A DNA stretch of 8,372 bases. It comes from UBA1081 sp964495345. GTDB taxonomy: Bacteria > Bacillota > Clostridia > Oscillospirales > Acutalibacteraceae. Positions 6,243 through 8,372 of this stretch are shown in pieces. The notes under the pieces were generated by a model, which saw nothing but the letters and a program-made list of their open reading frames with translations, ran no database searches and had not been told where the DNA came from. Made by a program: the position numbers and the translations under genes. The DNA lies in contig CAZBVV010000079.1 of assembly GCA_964495345.1 (NCBI GenBank), forward strand, positions 1 through 8,372. Reading direction: 5' to 3'. Numbering within the stretch: the stretch's first letter is position 1; each line of letters begins with the position of its first letter.

Positions 6243-7916
6243 TTAAACTGCCTCACTTTCTGCATTGTCTCCTTCTTCAATAGCACGCACTCGTTCTTGC
6301 AGCTCCGCAACACAAAGATCGTGTTTTTCTTTTGTCAAATCGTAGAAGAAGAAGGGAATGGTCATAAGAACTGTGCTCAAAATCGTTGCCCATGTATAAA
6401 TGTTAAATACATTGTTGAGAATTGTCTGGTCGAAAAGCACGTCCCAGTCAGAAGTAAATCCGACTCTTGCAAGAAGCCAGGGAACAATAAAACCGAGAGA
6501 TACATTGATTGGATTTAAGAACCAACCGAACACACCTGCCATCGAATCAGCTCGTTCACCGTATTTCCACTGGTGATAGTTCTGAATATCAGCCCCAAGA
6601 CCAACATTGATATCGTCAACAACGGGTTGAAATGTGTTTCTTAAGAACATCGCACCGATAAACACATAAATGTTTTCAATTCTTACAGCAAATAACATAA
6701 GAACAACAGTAAGAAGTGAAATAACTCTGAATGCAATTAAAATATCTCTCTTCTGAAACTTTTTGGTAAGCATGGGACATATAATATGACCGAACGTCAT
6801 ACCTACAACAACAATGTTTGCGGCAACACCGTAAAGTGCTTCCATTCTGAGAGAATAAATAAACCAGAATTGAAGAAGTCCGCCAACCAATGCTGACCAT
6901 TGTCCTATGATGGAGGAGATGTTTGTAATCCAGAAATATTTATTTTTCAGAACATTCTTTGCACCGTTAAAGAATGTAACCTTTTTGCGTTTGTCGCCGG
7001 ACGCCTCAATAACACGTTCTTTACAATGGATTGCAGCCAATGAAATTAAAACACCGGTGAAAGCAAAAACAGGTACAAAGATTTTATAGGTGTCAATGTT
7101 AAGATATCCGCCTGTTGACTGGATAAGAAAAGGGAAGAAAAGACTGATAACGGACGGAAAAAATCCTGTAATAATCGGAACAATGGAGTGCATTTTCTGT
7201 CTTTCCTGTGAGTTTGGTGTCATAAAAGTAACCAGACCGTTGACGCCAACATATGAATTATAAAAGTAGTTCATGAATGTAAATGCAAAGTGAAGAATGA
7301 TAAGTTTGTTTACGCTGGGAAGATTTTGAATCGGTAAAAACGGAATGATTGATATGATTATTGCGGTGGGTATACCGCAAATAAGAATAAACGGCTTCAA
7401 TCTTCCGTACTTTGCACAGAATTTTTTACGGATTCCCCAGGTTATATAGTTGGTAAGACCGCTGATAACAAGAATATTGCCTATAATCTGTGGCGTACCC
7501 AACATAAAGCCAAAGGTATTCATGGGCAAGAAATAGAACAATAAACCCAATATAAGCTCGCCGGCATAACTAATATGTGCAAATTTTTTCATCTTTGGTG
7601 AAAGCTCACCGTGGTTTTCATAAATCAGAACGCCAATCGGATTCAAGAAAATAAAAACATAAGAAACTATTGTACTTATAAGGTTCACTATCTGGAATTG
7701 CATATTACTCAGTTCCATAATGGAACCGCAAAAATAGGATGCAGAAAAAGACAGCAAACCTGATGCAGTTAAAAATATGTATGAGCCCGCTTGTGTAGCA
7801 GTATATGCACAAAGTTCCTTCAGCGAAATAAATTCACCTTCGTTGGGCGTGTTCCAATGCTCTTTGACATAGCCGGGAGCCCCTTTGATTTTGCCTATGA
7901 TTTCAGCTTTTGTCAT
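6243..7916 (-). CDS. GPH-family (MFS) sugar:cation symporter
   Basis: 557 aa with about 12 hydrophobic membrane segments between residues 38 and 525 and charged cytoplasmic ends. The segment YHQWKYGERADSMAG (447-461), followed by hydrophobic helices, matches the (Y)xxWKTGxR motif of glycoside-pentoside-hexuronide symporters such as melibiose carriers (MelB type). These import oligosaccharides or glycosides with H+ or Na+. It is longer than MelB (about 470 aa): roughly 35 extra residues at the N-terminus, a long loop at 298-322 and a charged C-terminal tail. ATG 7916 has AAAGGG 7 nt upstream. Promoter at 8005-8033, leader about 80 nt. The upstream AraC gene and downstream lipoprotein suggest it supplies substrate for the GH16 and/or GH13 enzymes. 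Family call good; sugar not readable. Confidence 0.87.
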   Translation of the reverse strand: MTKAEIIGKIKGAPGYVKEHWNTPNEGEFISLKELCAYTATQAGSYIFLTASGLLSFSASYFCGSIMELSNMQFQIVNLISTIVSYVFIFLNPIGVLIYENHGELSPKMKKFAHISYAGELILGLLFYFLPMNTFGFMLGTPQIIGNILVISGLTNYITWGIRKKFCAKYGRLKPFILICGIPTAIIISIIPFLPIQNLPSVNKLIILHFAFTFMNYFYNSYVGVNGLVTFMTPNSQERQKMHSIVPIITGFFPSVISLFFPFLIQSTGGYLNIDTYKIFVPVFAFTGVLISLAAIHCKERVIEASGDKRKKVTFFNGAKNVLKNKYFWITNISSIIGQWSALVGGLLQFWFIYSLRMEALYGVAANIVVVGMTFGHIICPMLTKKFQKRDILIAFRVISLLTVVLMLFAVRIENIYVFIGAMFLRNTFQPVVDDINVGLGADIQNYHQWKYGERADSMAGVFGWFLNPINVSLGFIVPWLLARVGFTSDWDVLFDQTILNNVFNIYTWATILSTVLMTIPFFFYDLTKEKHDLCVAELQERVRAIEEGDNAESEAV

Positions 7917-7947
7917 AATTTAACCCTTTCTTTTCATTGTTTTCAAA

Positions 7948-7966
7948 TCCTTTGCATCGCAGAGGA
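7948..7966 (-). other. Small hairpin in the symporter mRNA leader
   Basis: On the minus strand TCCTCTGC and GCAAAGGA pair around a GAT loop with one C-A mismatch, 32 nt before the ATG and upstream of the ribosome binding site. It matches no riboswitch class I know; a modest stability or translation element is the most that can be said. Confidence 0.3.
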
Positions 7967-8004
7967 CGAATCTTGTTGGATCTGTTCCGGATATACTTAA
8001 TTTA

Positions 8005-8033
8005 ATAATATCATCCCATAAAAATTATGTCAA
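8005..8033 (-). promoter_or_regulatory. Promoter of the symporter-lipoprotein unit
   Basis: A consensus TTGACA (8033-8028) is followed by exactly 17 bp and TATTAT (8010-8005) on the minus strand. The expected start is near 7998, giving a leader of about 80 nt before ATG 7916. It lies downstream of the AraC terminator, so the symporter is transcribed separately from the regulator. Confidence 0.8.
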
Positions 8034-8035
8034 GT

Positions 8036-8060
8036 CTGTTCACCTTCGAATGGTTAACAG
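8036..8060. promoter_or_regulatory. Imperfect palindrome just upstream of the symporter -35
   Basis: CTGTTCACC (8036-8044) and GGTTAACAG (8052-8060) form 9-bp arms with one mismatch around a 7-bp spacer, ending 2 bp from the -35 box. This is the position of a class II-type activator or a repressor site. The product of the adjacent AraC gene is a candidate binder, although AraC sites are more often direct repeats. Confidence 0.45.
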
Positions 8061-8094
8061 CAAAAAAAACAGGTGAGAAGTTTGTCCGAGGAGC

Positions 8095-8124
8095 AAAAAA
8101 AAACCATCCGATGGATAGTTTTTT
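8095..8124 (-). terminator. Rho-independent terminator of the AraC gene
   Basis: Minus-strand ACTATCC pairs with GGATGGT (one T-G pair) around an ATC loop at 8119-8103, followed by a run of nine T. A T6 run also follows the stem on the plus strand, so it could work in both directions, but no plus-strand gene reaches it. It lies about 35 nt after the AraC stop. Confidence 0.85.
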
Positions 8125-8157
8125 GTTTGAATATCTACACCTTTTGGAACTCCCGGT

Positions 8158-8372
8158 TTATAGCTCCGTTTTTGCTAATTTAACATAAGCGGATGGTGTC
8201 ATATTATAATAGCGTTTAAATAAAGCAACAAAATATGATTGTGAAGAAAAACCGGCTTCAACACATATCTCTTTTGAGGACATTCCGTTTATCAATAAGC
8301 TTTTTGCTTTTTCAAGTTTTTGTCTTACAATATAAGAACTGAGGTTTTCTCCTATTTCTTTTTTGAATATCT
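8158..8372 (-). CDS. AraC-family transcriptional regulator, C-terminal fragment
   Basis: The last 70 residues are visible; the N-terminal effector domain and start lie beyond the right edge. I read this frame by hand. The sequence contains the end of the first helix-turn-helix and linker (IFKKEIGENLSSYIVRQKLE), then the second: KAKSLLINGMSSKEICVEAG (21-40) followed by FSSQSYFVALFKRYYNMTPSAYVK (41-64), the diagnostic AraC/XylS signature (GF.s.syF...FK+..g.tP..Y). AraC proteins usually activate sugar-use genes in response to a bound sugar. The gene is followed by its own terminator and then by the symporter promoter with a palindrome, so control of the symporter and the hydrolase units is likely, by position only. 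Confidence 0.92.
   Translation of the reverse strand, partial: IFKKEIGENLSSYIVRQKLEKAKSLLINGMSSKEICVEAGFSSQSYFVALFKRYYNMTPSAYVKLAKTEL

Noticed and set aside
5931..6518. Plus-strand open frame of 195 codons
   Set aside because: Antisense to the lipoprotein and symporter genes, spans their junction, and has no start signal or recognisable motif.

Overview
The window reads as chromosomal DNA from a low-GC, Gram-positive anaerobe of the Clostridia (gut or rumen Oscillospiraceae/Lachnospiraceae type). The basis is strong AGGAG/GAGG ribosome binding sites, TTGACA/TATAAT promoters, AT-rich codon use, a BspA-type leucine-rich lipoprotein and a set of carbohydrate-use genes. This is inferred from style; no rRNA or marker gene is present. 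Every gene lies on the minus strand, so transcription runs from high to low coordinates. I saw no RNA gene, CRISPR array, insertion sequence or phage gene.

Layout in the direction of transcription: (1) the C-terminal end of an AraC-family regulator (8158-8372, cut by the window edge), closed by a clear hairpin-plus-T-run terminator (8095-8124). (2) A textbook promoter (8005-8033) with a palindrome just upstream drives a GPH-type sugar:cation symporter (6243-7916), followed after one base by a lipoprotein with BspA-like leucine-rich repeats (5429-6241). (3) A separate extended -10 promoter (5227-5256) drives a GH16 beta-glucanase-like enzyme (4351-5202), ended by a terminator at 4221-4248. (4) Another extended -10 promoter overlapped by a 27-bp palindrome (4143-4169) drives a tight four-gene operon: GH13 alpha-amylase-family hydrolase (2769-4073), Gfo/Idh/MocA NAD(P)-dependent oxidoreductase (1728-2735), six-bladed-propeller sialidase-like protein (650-1711), and a PnuC-like membrane transporter (1-653, its last codons beyond the left edge), which overlaps the propeller gene by 4 bp.

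Taken together this is a saccharide uptake and intracellular degradation locus: a local AraC regulator, a symporter, and four soluble enzymes. None of the four enzymes has a recognisable Sec signal peptide, so the hydrolases probably act in the cytoplasm on imported oligosaccharides; the only exported soluble protein is the LRR lipoprotein. The least expected part is the operon that joins a glycosidase, an NAD-dependent sugar oxidoreductase and a propeller protein lacking the first sialidase arginine motif to a PnuC-family (vitamin/nucleoside type) transporter. The individual families are well known; the combination and the substrate are not evident from the sequence.
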